Source of the DNA: Anaerofilum faecale
GTDB taxonomy: Bacteria; Bacillota; Clostridia; Oscillospirales; Ruminococcaceae
DNA: 34,616 nt
Direction of reading: 5' to 3'
Assembly: GCA_019114265.1 (NCBI GenBank)
Contig: DXFV01000031.1
Coordinates: forward strand, 1-34,616
The notes below the pieces were generated by a model. That model saw nothing but the letters and a program-made list of their open reading frames with translations, was not told where the DNA came from and searched no databases. The translations under genes were made by a program, and so were the position numbers. This document shows, one piece after another, positions 11,276 through 18,387 of this stretch. The stretch's first letter is position 1; the number at the start of each line of letters is the position of its first letter.

Positions 11276-12358
11276 TCACAGCACAGCGATCTGCGCCTCC
11301 ACCTCGATCCGCTCCGGCTGCCGCAGCGTTCCGTCCTGCAAAGCGCGGTTATACCACACGGTATCCCAGACGGCAAACCACCAGCCCAGCCGGAACGCAT
11401 CCCCTTTTTCGTTCCAGGCATCCTGCACCACCGCCTGCAGATCGGCGGCAAGCGTTTGGGAAATCTGCTGCGACAGCGACTGCCGGCTGCCGGTCTGCGA
11501 AATGCCCGGCTGCTGGTCTGCGCGGGAAGCGGACAGCCACCGAACCGTTCCGGTAAGCACAAGGTGCAGGCAGGGGCCGTCCTCTCCCCGTTCCACCTGC
11601 CGCTGGATGTGCGCCGAATCGACCGTGAAGCGCACGGTGCGGCCGTCGTATTCCCGCAGGCAGTTCAGGCGGTTTGCATGCCCCGCCATCAGCTGGGCAA
11701 GCTGCATTTCCTGCCCTTCCCAAACGGTCTGCGGTTCACTGCCGGCATACAAAACCAGTGCGTCGAGGGAGGCATCCGCATCCGTGAGGGCAAGGCGGGG
11801 AATACACCCGTTCACTCCGTCTTCGCCGACGGGAAGCTCATACACCATCACCGGCTCCACGGCCGGCTGTTCCAGTATCTCCTTTTCCAGCTGCAAAATC
11901 GTGCTGGCGAAGGAATCGGCCTGTGTGAGCTCTTTCATTGTGTCGGTTGTCATTTCGGAAACAAATACCGCCATGCCCGGACGTCCGGCCTGTTCGGTGC
12001 CGAAGTATTGCAGCACGGCATCGGCCTTGCTCTCCGCCGCGCCTTTGCCCAGGATCAGCAGCTGGTTCTGCCCGTAAAAGGGTGTGCGGTCCTGCTGCTG
12101 TTCCGCCTGCACCACCGCCGCAGACAGCTCCTGTGCGGCGCCGCAGTAGAGCGAGGCGGAGGATGCCTGCTCCGCGTCGGCCGACGGCGCGCTGTCCAGC
12201 ACGAGCAGCCCGGTCTCAAACCGGGAACCGGTCCAATCGACAAAGATCGCCTTCACGATGGCGCGGCGGCCAAGCGGGACCCCGCCGCATCCGGACAGGC
12301 TCAGCAGCAGGAACGCCGCCAGAATCACAGCGGCTGCTCGTTTATGTTGCCAGAGCAT
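11276..12358 (-). CDS. Ger(x)C-family spore germination lipoprotein
   Basis: C subunit of a GerA-type germinant receptor, a lipoprotein on the outer face of the spore inner membrane. The 360-residue product has a short basic N-terminus, a hydrophobic stretch and the lipobox LSGC with lipidated Cys24. The remainder has the family layout, with GQNQLLILGKGAA, a second domain starting near LDALVLYAG, and a third domain ending in GWWFAVWDTVWYN. I placed the start at ATG 12358 because AGGAG lies 7 bases upstream and the signal peptide follows at once. It overlaps the gerB-type gene by 34 bp and is the last gene of the operon, ending at a bidirectional terminator. Confidence 0.85.
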   Translation of the reverse strand: MLWQHKRAAAVILAAFLLLSLSGCGGVPLGRRAIVKAIFVDWTGSRFETGLLVLDSAPSADAEQASSASLYCGAAQELSAAVVQAEQQQDRTPFYGQNQLLILGKGAAESKADAVLQYFGTEQAGRPGMAVFVSEMTTDTMKELTQADSFASTILQLEKEILEQPAVEPVMVYELPVGEDGVNGCIPRLALTDADASLDALVLYAGSEPQTVWEGQEMQLAQLMAGHANRLNCLREYDGRTVRFTVDSAHIQRQVERGEDGPCLHLVLTGTVRWLSASRADQQPGISQTGSRQSLSQQISQTLAADLQAVVQDAWNEKGDAFRLGWWFAVWDTVWYNRALQDGTLRQPERIEVEAQIAVL

Positions 12359-13401
12359 CTGTTTTCTCCTTTCTTTTTTGACAGCCAGAGCAGAAAAACG
12401 ACTGTAAAGGTACTTGCCATTACAGCAATGGTTTGCAGCCACAGCAGCTGTCCGATGGGGCACAGATAGGCAAACCAGCACCCCGCCAGGACGGGAAGGG
12501 CGGTCAGCCAGGTCATTTCCCGCAGGCGCTCGGGCAGCAGCGGACGCAGCACTTTGGACAATCCCGCGCACAAAAGCGCCGTGCGAAACAGGGAGATCAG
12601 CAGCCATATCGCAACATGGATCGCGTCAATACGTCGAAAAACAGAAATACCGCCGATTCGCGCCAGCGTGTGGAGCGGCTGGATCTGCATGGCGCCAAAC
12701 GGCCCCAGCACCAGCTCGGTGAGGCAGGCCAGGAGAATGTCCACCGCCACGGCGCCTGCCAGGACGCGCGCCAAAATCCCCTCCGATTTGGAGGGACAGG
12801 CGGTGTGCGCATACAGGCCGAAAAGCAAAAGTTCCGGTGTAAGGTGAAATCCCTTTACACAGCTTTCGAGGATGTCCCGCACCGGTTCCTGCGGGATTTG
12901 CAGGTGTTCCAGCCGCATGGCAGGCGCATTTCCCGCCGCCAGCAGCAGAGCCGAAAGGGCAAACAGCGCGAAGAGGATACTGCCTGTGCGCAGCAGGCTT
13001 TCCAGCCCGATCTTTGCCGCATACAGGCAGACCGCCAGCGCGAGGAGAAGGAACACGCCCAGTGCCAGCCCCTCTGCGCTCACATACCGGTAGAATGTTT
13101 CGGTCTGTTCCAGACTGCGCCCGGTCCCCAGCGAGAAGCTGACTGCCAGCAAAAGCAGCGTCAGACGGCTGCCCCTTCCCCTTCCCGACAGCAGCGCGAC
13201 AAACTCTTCCCGTCCGGCTGTCCGGCAGAACCACCGCAGCAGGAACCACACAGCGAAACCGCACAGCACACCGGCCATCACCCGGCTGTAGGCCGGCAGT
13301 GCCGCGCCGCCGGCCATCGGGCGGATGAGCGATTCGCAGATCAGGCACAAGAATACACCGCATCCAAGCTGGCGCAGGGAAACTGTGGTTTTATGAGGCA
13401 T
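12325..13401 (-). CDS. GerB-family spore germination permease
   Basis: B subunit of a germinant receptor, a member of the APC-type transporter superfamily thought to bind the germinant. The 358-residue protein is almost wholly hydrophobic with about ten membrane segments, ending in a basic cytosolic tail. Recognisable stretches include SFSLGTGRSLEQTETFYRY and AIWLLISLFRTALLCAGLSKVL. ATG 13401 is preceded by AGGAGG, and its first bases overlap the end of the gerA-type gene by 11 bp; its 3' end overlaps gerC by 34 bp. The germinant cannot be predicted from the sequence. Confidence 0.87.
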   Translation of the reverse strand: MPHKTTVSLRQLGCGVFLCLICESLIRPMAGGAALPAYSRVMAGVLCGFAVWFLLRWFCRTAGREEFVALLSGRGRGSRLTLLLLAVSFSLGTGRSLEQTETFYRYVSAEGLALGVFLLLALAVCLYAAKIGLESLLRTGSILFALFALSALLLAAGNAPAMRLEHLQIPQEPVRDILESCVKGFHLTPELLLFGLYAHTACPSKSEGILARVLAGAVAVDILLACLTELVLGPFGAMQIQPLHTLARIGGISVFRRIDAIHVAIWLLISLFRTALLCAGLSKVLRPLLPERLREMTWLTALPVLAGCWFAYLCPIGQLLWLQTIAVMASTFTVVFLLWLSKKKGENRCSGNINEQPL

Positions 13402-14860
13402 CGTTTTCCTCCTTACGCTGGCTGTCTATCCGGGCGATCTCGAACGGGCGGCGGGAGAGCGAGCGCCACTGCATGCGCACCAGAACATCCTTCCACATCC
13501 CCCGCTGTACAGGGGCAAAGGGGGTCATGAAGGGCACGCCGTAGGAGTTCACGGCACAGATGTCCAGCAGCAGCCAGAAAAACATGGCCAGCATCCCGGC
13601 CGGCCCGAGGATGCCGCCTGCCAGGATAAACAGGATGCGCAGGATGGTGACCGGCTCGTACAGCGAGGGGACCACAAAGGTGCAGATGGCGGTCATGGCC
13701 GCCACGATGACGACCGGCGTGCTGAGGATACCCGCCTTTACTGCGGCATCGCCGATGATCAGTGCAGCCACCAGGCTGACCGAATGCCCCACCGGACGAG
13801 GCAGCCGCAGCCCGGCTTCCCGGATGATCTCCAGCAGGAAATTGACAAAGAGCATTTCCAGAAACAGCGGAAGCGGCGTGGCACGCTCTGCCGCGGCAAC
13901 CTTATAGAGCAGTTCCGGCGGCAGCAGTTCCGGCGTGAATCCCGCCGCCGAGACAAAGGCGCCGGGCAGCAGCACCGCGATCAGGAACGCCGCGTATTTC
14001 AGCATCCGCACGAAGCTGGCAAAGTATGCCTTTGTGCTGTAATCGTCCATCGACTGGAAATTCTCGTAAAACAGCCAGGGCAGAACCAGCGCAAAGGGGC
14101 TTCCGTTCACCAGCACCACCACCTTGCCCTCGCAGATCTTTGCCGCCGCGCAGCTGGGGCGCTCGGTGTAGCCGGTGCCGGAGAAGAAATGGAATCCTCC
14201 CCGCCCCAAAAAGGGGGTGAGATAACTGCTATCCAGCAGAAACGGCAGCGGCAGATCCTGCAGGCGGGAACGCACATGGCGCAGCAGTTCCGGCGGGCAC
14301 AGGTGTGCGTCGTAGCACAGGCCGATCTCGGTCTGTGTGCGGGCGCCCCCCGTCATGGTCTCGATGCGCAGCCCGTCGCTGCGCACAAGGCGGCGGATCA
14401 GGCTGAAGTTGATCCGCAGCAGCTCGGTGAACCCCTCCCGGCTGCCGCGCACGTTCCCCTCTCCCGACGGCTCCCCCACCGACCGGAACTGCATCGCCTG
14501 GGTGGACATCACGATCGCCTGCGTGACACCGTCGATCAGGATCACGCTGGTGCCGGCGGTGAGCTGTGCCTGCACATCCGAAAGGCAGACGGCACTGCGC
14601 GTTTCCAGCGGGATGTCGGTGCCTTTCAGGAGATAGTCGAAAAGAGCCTGCGGCGTTTGGGGCTGGATCTCCTCGTGCGCCAGGCTGTCCAGCATCATGA
14701 TCCACAGGCGCTCGATGCTGGACAACCCTTCAAACATACAGATGCAGCAGGCATGCCCGCAGATGCGCACATCCTTTGTGTAAAAATCCACCGACTGGCC
14801 AAACAGTCCACGAAGAGCCAGTTTGTTTTCCAGCAGGCTGGTAGACAGCGGCTGTTCCAT
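13391..14860 (-). CDS. GerA-family spore germination protein
   Basis: A subunit of a germinant receptor. The 489-residue product has a large N-terminal soluble domain (about 1-270), with ILIDGVTQAIVMSTQ and REGFTELLRINFSLIRRLVR. Four to five membrane segments follow in the C-terminal half, with FTPELLPPELLYKVAAAERATPLPLFLEMLFVNF shortened here to its key part FLEMLFVNFLLEIIREAG. Recent work describes the family as forming oligomeric ion channels. The start ATG 14860 has GAGGTG upstream; longer in-frame extensions would run into the divergent DUF421 gene. A CATACTA box 18 bases before the start suggests forespore (sigma-G) expression, as is typical for ger operons. Confidence 0.9.
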   Translation of the reverse strand: MEQPLSTSLLENKLALRGLFGQSVDFYTKDVRICGHACCICMFEGLSSIERLWIMMLDSLAHEEIQPQTPQALFDYLLKGTDIPLETRSAVCLSDVQAQLTAGTSVILIDGVTQAIVMSTQAMQFRSVGEPSGEGNVRGSREGFTELLRINFSLIRRLVRSDGLRIETMTGGARTQTEIGLCYDAHLCPPELLRHVRSRLQDLPLPFLLDSSYLTPFLGRGGFHFFSGTGYTERPSCAAAKICEGKVVVLVNGSPFALVLPWLFYENFQSMDDYSTKAYFASFVRMLKYAAFLIAVLLPGAFVSAAGFTPELLPPELLYKVAAAERATPLPLFLEMLFVNFLLEIIREAGLRLPRPVGHSVSLVAALIIGDAAVKAGILSTPVVIVAAMTAICTFVVPSLYEPVTILRILFILAGGILGPAGMLAMFFWLLLDICAVNSYGVPFMTPFAPVQRGMWKDVLVRMQWRSLSRRPFEIARIDSQRKEENDAS

Positions 14861-14878
14861 TTTCTTCACCTCGCCGCT

Positions 14879-14909
14879 TAGTATGGAGAGAAGTGAATGA
14901 AAATAATCC
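14879..14909 (-). promoter_or_regulatory. Sigma-G-like promoter of the gerABC operon
   Basis: The minus strand carries CATACTA (14885-14879), an exact match to the sigma-G -10 consensus. GGATTA (14909-14904) stands 18 bases upstream and matches four of six positions of the -35 TGAATA. The implied leader is very short, with the start of transcription close to the ribosome binding site at 14872-14867. Confidence 0.5.
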
Positions 14910-14924
14910 CGCAGGCCCACAATC
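14894..14924 (+). promoter_or_regulatory. Possible sporulation-type promoter for the DUF421 gene
   Basis: TGAATG (14894-14899) matches five of six bases of the sigma-G -35. CACAATC (14918-14924), 18 bases later, matches four of seven of the -10. It overlaps the gerA promoter on the other strand. The match is weak and reported mainly because of the context. Confidence 0.25.
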
Positions 14925-14954
14925 TTTCCAAGCAACAGGGAGGTGATGTGCAGT

Positions 14955-15638
14955 ATGGCGGTGATCCTGCTGCGAACGATTCTTGTATATTGTATGGTGA
15001 TCGCGGCCATGCGCCTGATGGGAAAACGGCAGCTGGGCGAATTGCAGCCGTCCGAACTTGTGTCGACGATTTTGCTGTCGAACCTTGCGTCGATCTCGAT
15101 TGAATCGCCGGAGCTTCCGCTGATGGCCAGCGCGCTGCCGGTGCTGCTGATCGTCTGCTTTGAGATTCTGCTCTCGGCCCTGTGCGTGCGAAGCCGCCGG
15201 GCGGCACGCCTGATCTCGGGACAGCCGGTGGTCATCATACGGGACGGCCACATCGACCAGGCGGCACTGCGCAGTCTGCGCTTCACCATGGACGATGTGC
15301 TGGAAGCACTGCGGGCAAAGGATATTTTCGACCCCGCCGAGGTGACCTGTGCGATGGTGGAGACCAACGGCAGCGTGAGCATCTACCGCGCCTGGGAACA
15401 GGACACGCCCACGCGGCAGGACCTTGGCCTGAAGCCGGACAGCGATGCCCAAAAGCCGCAGATGCCGTTTGTGATCGACGGCGAGATCATGGAGGACAAC
15501 CTGATCTGGTGCGGGAAAAACCCGGACTGGCTGAAGGGGATCCTGGCACAGAACCGCCTTGGCCTGTCGGACACGCTGCTGTTGGCCGGGGACGATACCG
15601 AACAGTATACCCTGGTGCGCAAAGACAGCCGCACCTGA
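14955..15638 (+). CDS. DUF421 (YetF-like) membrane protein
   Basis: DUF421-family protein of 227 residues. The N-terminal third is a membrane domain of about three helices with the conserved MRLMGKRQLGELQPSELV. It is followed by a soluble DUF421 domain starting at ARLISGQPVVIIRDG and running through FTMDDVLEALR. Members of this family occur in Bacillus spore membranes, and one raises spore heat resistance; the molecular role is not settled. I chose ATG 14955 because GGAGGTGAT (14939-14947) sits at ideal spacing; the in-frame GTG 14943 and ATG 14946 lie inside that ribosome binding site. It is divergent from gerA and followed 14 bp later by a DUF4363 gene. Confidence 0.85.
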   Translation: MAVILLRTILVYCMVIAAMRLMGKRQLGELQPSELVSTILLSNLASISIESPELPLMASALPVLLIVCFEILLSALCVRSRRAARLISGQPVVIIRDGHIDQAALRSLRFTMDDVLEALRAKDIFDPAEVTCAMVETNGSVSIYRAWEQDTPTRQDLGLKPDSDAQKPQMPFVIDGEIMEDNLIWCGKNPDWLKGILAQNRLGLSDTLLLAGDDTEQYTLVRKDSRT

Positions 15639-15652
15639 AAGGAGGGAACAAG

Positions 15653-16021
15653 ATGGCCCGTGCAAAGATCGCAGCCTGGCTGCTGCTGGGAATTTTGGCC
15701 GCCACCCTTGTCAGCAGCTGGATCGTGCGGCGCGCGTTCGACACCACGGAACAGCAGATGCTGGAGGTGGTGCAGCTGTGCGAGCAGGGACGCTGTGAGC
15801 GTGCCCGCGAAAAGCTGGATGAATTGACCGGCAAACTGCAGAGCAGGGAGCATATGCTTGCGCTTTTCATCCGGCGCGACCTGCTGGGACAGATCCAGCT
15901 GGAGGTGGCCGGACTGCGCGCCTATCTGGACGAGGAACACATCGCCGACCTGCAGTGTGAAGCGGAGCACGCACTGGCACAGCTGCAGACCGTGCGGCAT
16001 CTGTTTTTCGGCATGCTGTAA
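15653..16021 (+). CDS. DUF4363-like small membrane-anchored protein
   Basis: Product of 122 residues with an N-terminal hydrophobic segment (about 8-25) followed by a mostly helical, charged outer-face or periplasm-like domain (EQQMLEVVQLCEQGRCERAREKLDELTGKL). The pattern and its pairing with a DUF421 gene fit the DUF4363 family. The function is unknown. AAAGGAGGG precedes the ATG by a few bases, and the gap from the DUF421 stop is 14 bp, so the two form one transcript. It converges on nrdR, with a hairpin in between. Confidence 0.7.
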   Translation: MARAKIAAWLLLGILAATLVSSWIVRRAFDTTEQQMLEVVQLCEQGRCERAREKLDELTGKLQSREHMLALFIRRDLLGQIQLEVAGLRAYLDEEHIADLQCEAEHALAQLQTVRHLFFGML

Positions 16022-16022
16022 C

Positions 16023-16063
16023 AAAAAAAGGCTCTCCTGCGCAGACAATGCGTTGGAGAGCCT
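16023..16063 (-). terminator. Intrinsic terminator after nrdR
   Basis: The minus strand has a perfect 9-bp stem AGGCTCTCC/GGAGAGCCT (16063-16055 and 16037-16029) followed by seven T at 16029-16023. On the plus strand the hairpin could also slow transcription from the DUF4363 gene, but no T-run follows it there. Confidence 0.85.
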
Positions 16064-16079
16064 GTTCTGTTGTGGGCGT

Positions 16080-16553
16080 TTATTCCTGTTCCCGCGCGGT
16101 GCGGTCGTTGAGGATTTCGCGCAGTTCTTCCATAAAGGTGTTGATGTCGCTGAACTGGCGGTAGACCGAGGCGAAGCGCACATAGGCCACCTCGTCCACC
16201 TTTTTCAGCTCGGCCATTGCCAGCTCACCAATGTGGATGCTGGTGACCTCCTGCTCATACTCGGCGCGGATCGCCTGCTCGATGTTCTCCACAGCGGCTT
16301 CCAGCATCTGATAGCTGACGGGGCGTTTCTCGCAGGCGCGCAGCATACCGCCCAGCAGCTTCTGGCGGTCGAACTCCTCGCGGGAACCATCCTTTTTCAC
16401 CACGATGATGGGAACCCGTTCCACGATCTCGTAGGTGGTGAAGCGGCGTCCGCATTTCAGGCATTCGCGGCGGCGGCGGATCTTCTCCCCATCCTCGGTG
16501 GGGCGGGAGTCGATCACTTTGGAATCGCTGGCGCTGCAATACGGGCATTTCAT
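16080..16553 (-). CDS. nrdR: Transcriptional repressor NrdR
   Basis: Represses ribonucleotide reductase genes in response to ATP/dATP. The 157-residue product shows the zinc ribbon MKCPYC...CLKC (Cys3, Cys6, Cys31, Cys34) and the ATP-cone starting at VVKKDGSREEFDRQKLL, and ends in a helical tail. The ATG at 16553 overlaps the stop of the upstream TIM-barrel gene as ATGA, with AAGGAGG eight bases upstream, so translation is coupled. A palindromic NrdR box is not apparent in the immediate surroundings, and no nrd genes lie in the window. Confidence 0.95.
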   Translation of the reverse strand: MKCPYCSASDSKVIDSRPTEDGEKIRRRRECLKCGRRFTTYEIVERVPIIVVKKDGSREEFDRQKLLGGMLRACEKRPVSYQMLEAAVENIEQAIRAEYEQEVTSIHIGELAMAELKKVDEVAYVRFASVYRQFSDINTFMEELREILNDRTAREQE

Positions 16554-17359
16554 AAAAGCTCCTCCTTCTCGATCTTCTGCATCAGGGCATCCACCCAGTC
16601 GGCAGCCTGTACAAGCTGTTCCGGTCTCTCGAAGCCGTCCCGGTACAGTTCGATCACTGCATCGGCACGGCATCCGCTGCGCCACAGATAGCGCAATGTC
16701 GTTTCAAAATCAAAGGTGCCCTGCCCGGGCAGCGCACAGCTTTTGCCCTCCATCTCGTCGCTCAGGTGCAGATGGCAGATGTTCTGCGGGCCCATTGCCC
16801 GGGCAATCTCAAACACATCCTGCCCTGCCCTGCGGGCCTGCTTGACGTCCAGCACGAATTTGACGGTATCGCCGGTATACTCGCGCAGCAGGAGAATATT
16901 TTCCGACAGACCGCAGCGGCAGCGGTCCACATTTTCCTGTGCCAGTGTGATCCCATACTCCTCCGCTCCGATCCGGGCAAGCTCGGAAAAACGGGCGGCG
17001 TAGAATTTCATATCGCCCGGCTTGGCGCGGTAGTCGCCGTGCATCACCAGCAGCGGAGCCCCCAACTGCCGGCACACCTCAAAAAAGCGGCGGTACAGCA
17101 GCACCCCGTCGTCAAACCTGCCCTTGTATTCCGTGAAAAAGAGGAACGGCTCAAAACCGGAGGAAAACGGATGCAGGCTGGTGAGGCGGCTGTTGGTTGC
17201 GGAAAGGGTCTCGCGCAGCGCGGAAACATAGCTTTCGTCCAGTTCACGGAAGGTGTTCAGAAATACCTCCAGCAAACCGGGGCGCATCGCCGTGAGCTGG
17301 CGCAGAGACACGGACGTGTCCTGGGGGTACATGCAGGCTGTGGAAATCCCGCATTGCAT
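16550..17359 (-). CDS. Xylose isomerase-like TIM-barrel protein
   Basis: Member of the AP-endonuclease-2/xylose-isomerase-like TIM-barrel superfamily, 269 residues; the substrate is unknown. Barrel-strand motifs visible in order are LTSLHPFS, LLVMHGDY, ITLAQENVDR, KFVLDVKQA, CHLHLSDEMEG and AVIELYRDGF. The Glu in QENV, Asp in LDVK, His in LHLSD and Glu in VIELY are the expected metal ligands. The usual His of the D-x-x-H motif after strand six appears as Gln (LDVKQA), which could weaken the second metal site. A perfect AGGAGGTGAT ribosome binding site precedes ATG 17359. It is translationally coupled to nrdR; a role in endonuclease repair or sugar isomerisation cannot be separated here. Confidence 0.7.
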   Translation of the reverse strand: MQCGISTACMYPQDTSVSLRQLTAMRPGLLEVFLNTFRELDESYVSALRETLSATNSRLTSLHPFSSGFEPFLFFTEYKGRFDDGVLLYRRFFEVCRQLGAPLLVMHGDYRAKPGDMKFYAARFSELARIGAEEYGITLAQENVDRCRCGLSENILLLREYTGDTVKFVLDVKQARRAGQDVFEIARAMGPQNICHLHLSDEMEGKSCALPGQGTFDFETTLRYLWRSGCRADAVIELYRDGFERPEQLVQAADWVDALMQKIEKEELL

Positions 17360-17398
17360 AACGGATCACCTCCTGGTGATTGGTTGGAAAATGCAGCC

Positions 17399-17449
17399 GG
17401 CGGCAGAGCCATGCCGGGGTGTGACGCACCCGCAACAGGCTCTGCCGCC
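17399..17449 (-). terminator. Compound hairpin between secF and the TIM-barrel gene
   Basis: A perfect 12-bp stem GGCGGCAGAGCC/GGCTCTGCCGCC (17449-17438 and 17410-17399) encloses a second stem (GGGTG/CACCC). Only a short ATTTTCC follows on the minus strand, so termination may be partial. It lies directly after secF and about 40 bases before the next start codon. Confidence 0.55.
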
Positions 17450-17457
17450 AACGTGGA

Positions 17458-18387
17458 TTATTTCGACGCTTTCTTGGCGCGGTGAGCCTCCCACTCCACC
17501 CACAGGCCGGTGGCCAGGAACAGAGAGGTGTACAGACCGGACGCCATACCGATCATCAGCGGCAGCGCAAAGGTAAAGATGCTGGACAGGCTGAACACAA
17601 CCGACACAACACACACCACAGCCAACGCTATGCAGGTGGTGACGGTGGTGTTCACCGAACGGCGCAGGCTCTGGTTGATGCTCAGGTTCACCAGCTGCTC
17701 AAACGGCAGCTTGTTGCCCATCAGCTTGCGGTTCTCACGGATACGGTCGTAGATCACAACGGTATCGTTGATGGAATAGCCCAGAATCGTCAGCATCGCG
17801 GCCACGAAGTTTCCGTTCAGGGGAATCTGAAGGATCACAAAGCAACCGAACACCACGATCAGGTCGTTGATCAGCGCGCACACCGCAAAGGTGCCGGCTG
17901 TGAGACCGCCGATGCGGCGGAAACGAATCCATACATAGATCAGGATCAGTACACAGGCGGTGACGACAGCCACCAGGCACTTGATGAAGAACTCGCGTCC
18001 CATCGTGGCGTCCACGTTGCTGGTTTCCAACTGGGTGAAGTTGTTGGCCTCGTAGGCCTCGTTCAGCTGGGCGATCAGATCCTCCAGCTCATCGGCAGAC
18101 ATGGTCTCGCTGCCGGGCATGCTCACGGTGATGGCCTTCTGGCCGGTGGCCGAGTCGTTGCTCTGTACAGTGATGTCGCTTCCCAGCACCTCCTTGGCGG
18201 CTTCCTCCACATCGGACAGCTGGATCTCGCCCTCATAGCCCAGCGTCAGCATCGCGCCGCCGCGGAACTGGATGTCCATCTGTACGCCGAAAAGGATGCT
18301 GCACAGCACAATCACTGCGATGATGGCGGCCGAGATCCCAAAGAAGATCCGGCGCTTGCCCATAAAATCATATTTAGCCGTTTGCAT
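17458..18387 (-). CDS. secF: Protein translocase subunit SecF
   Basis: Membrane partner of SecD that uses the proton motive force to assist late steps of Sec-dependent export. The 309-residue product has TM1 at about 13-34, the D1-type motif MDIQFRGGAML (37-47), an external domain, then five TM segments. The conserved D4 motif is in TILGYSINDTVVIYDRIREN. ATG 18387 is preceded by GGAGGTG, lies inside the 3' end of secD with a 14-bp overlap, and gives the family N-terminus; upstream in-frame codons belong to secD sequence. secD and secF are separate genes here, unlike the fused SecDF of Bacillus. Confidence 0.95.
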   Translation of the reverse strand: MQTAKYDFMGKRRIFFGISAAIIAVIVLCSILFGVQMDIQFRGGAMLTLGYEGEIQLSDVEEAAKEVLGSDITVQSNDSATGQKAITVSMPGSETMSADELEDLIAQLNEAYEANNFTQLETSNVDATMGREFFIKCLVAVVTACVLILIYVWIRFRRIGGLTAGTFAVCALINDLIVVFGCFVILQIPLNGNFVAAMLTILGYSINDTVVIYDRIRENRKLMGNKLPFEQLVNLSINQSLRRSVNTTVTTCIALAVVCVVSVVFSLSSIFTFALPLMIGMASGLYTSLFLATGLWVEWEAHRAKKASK

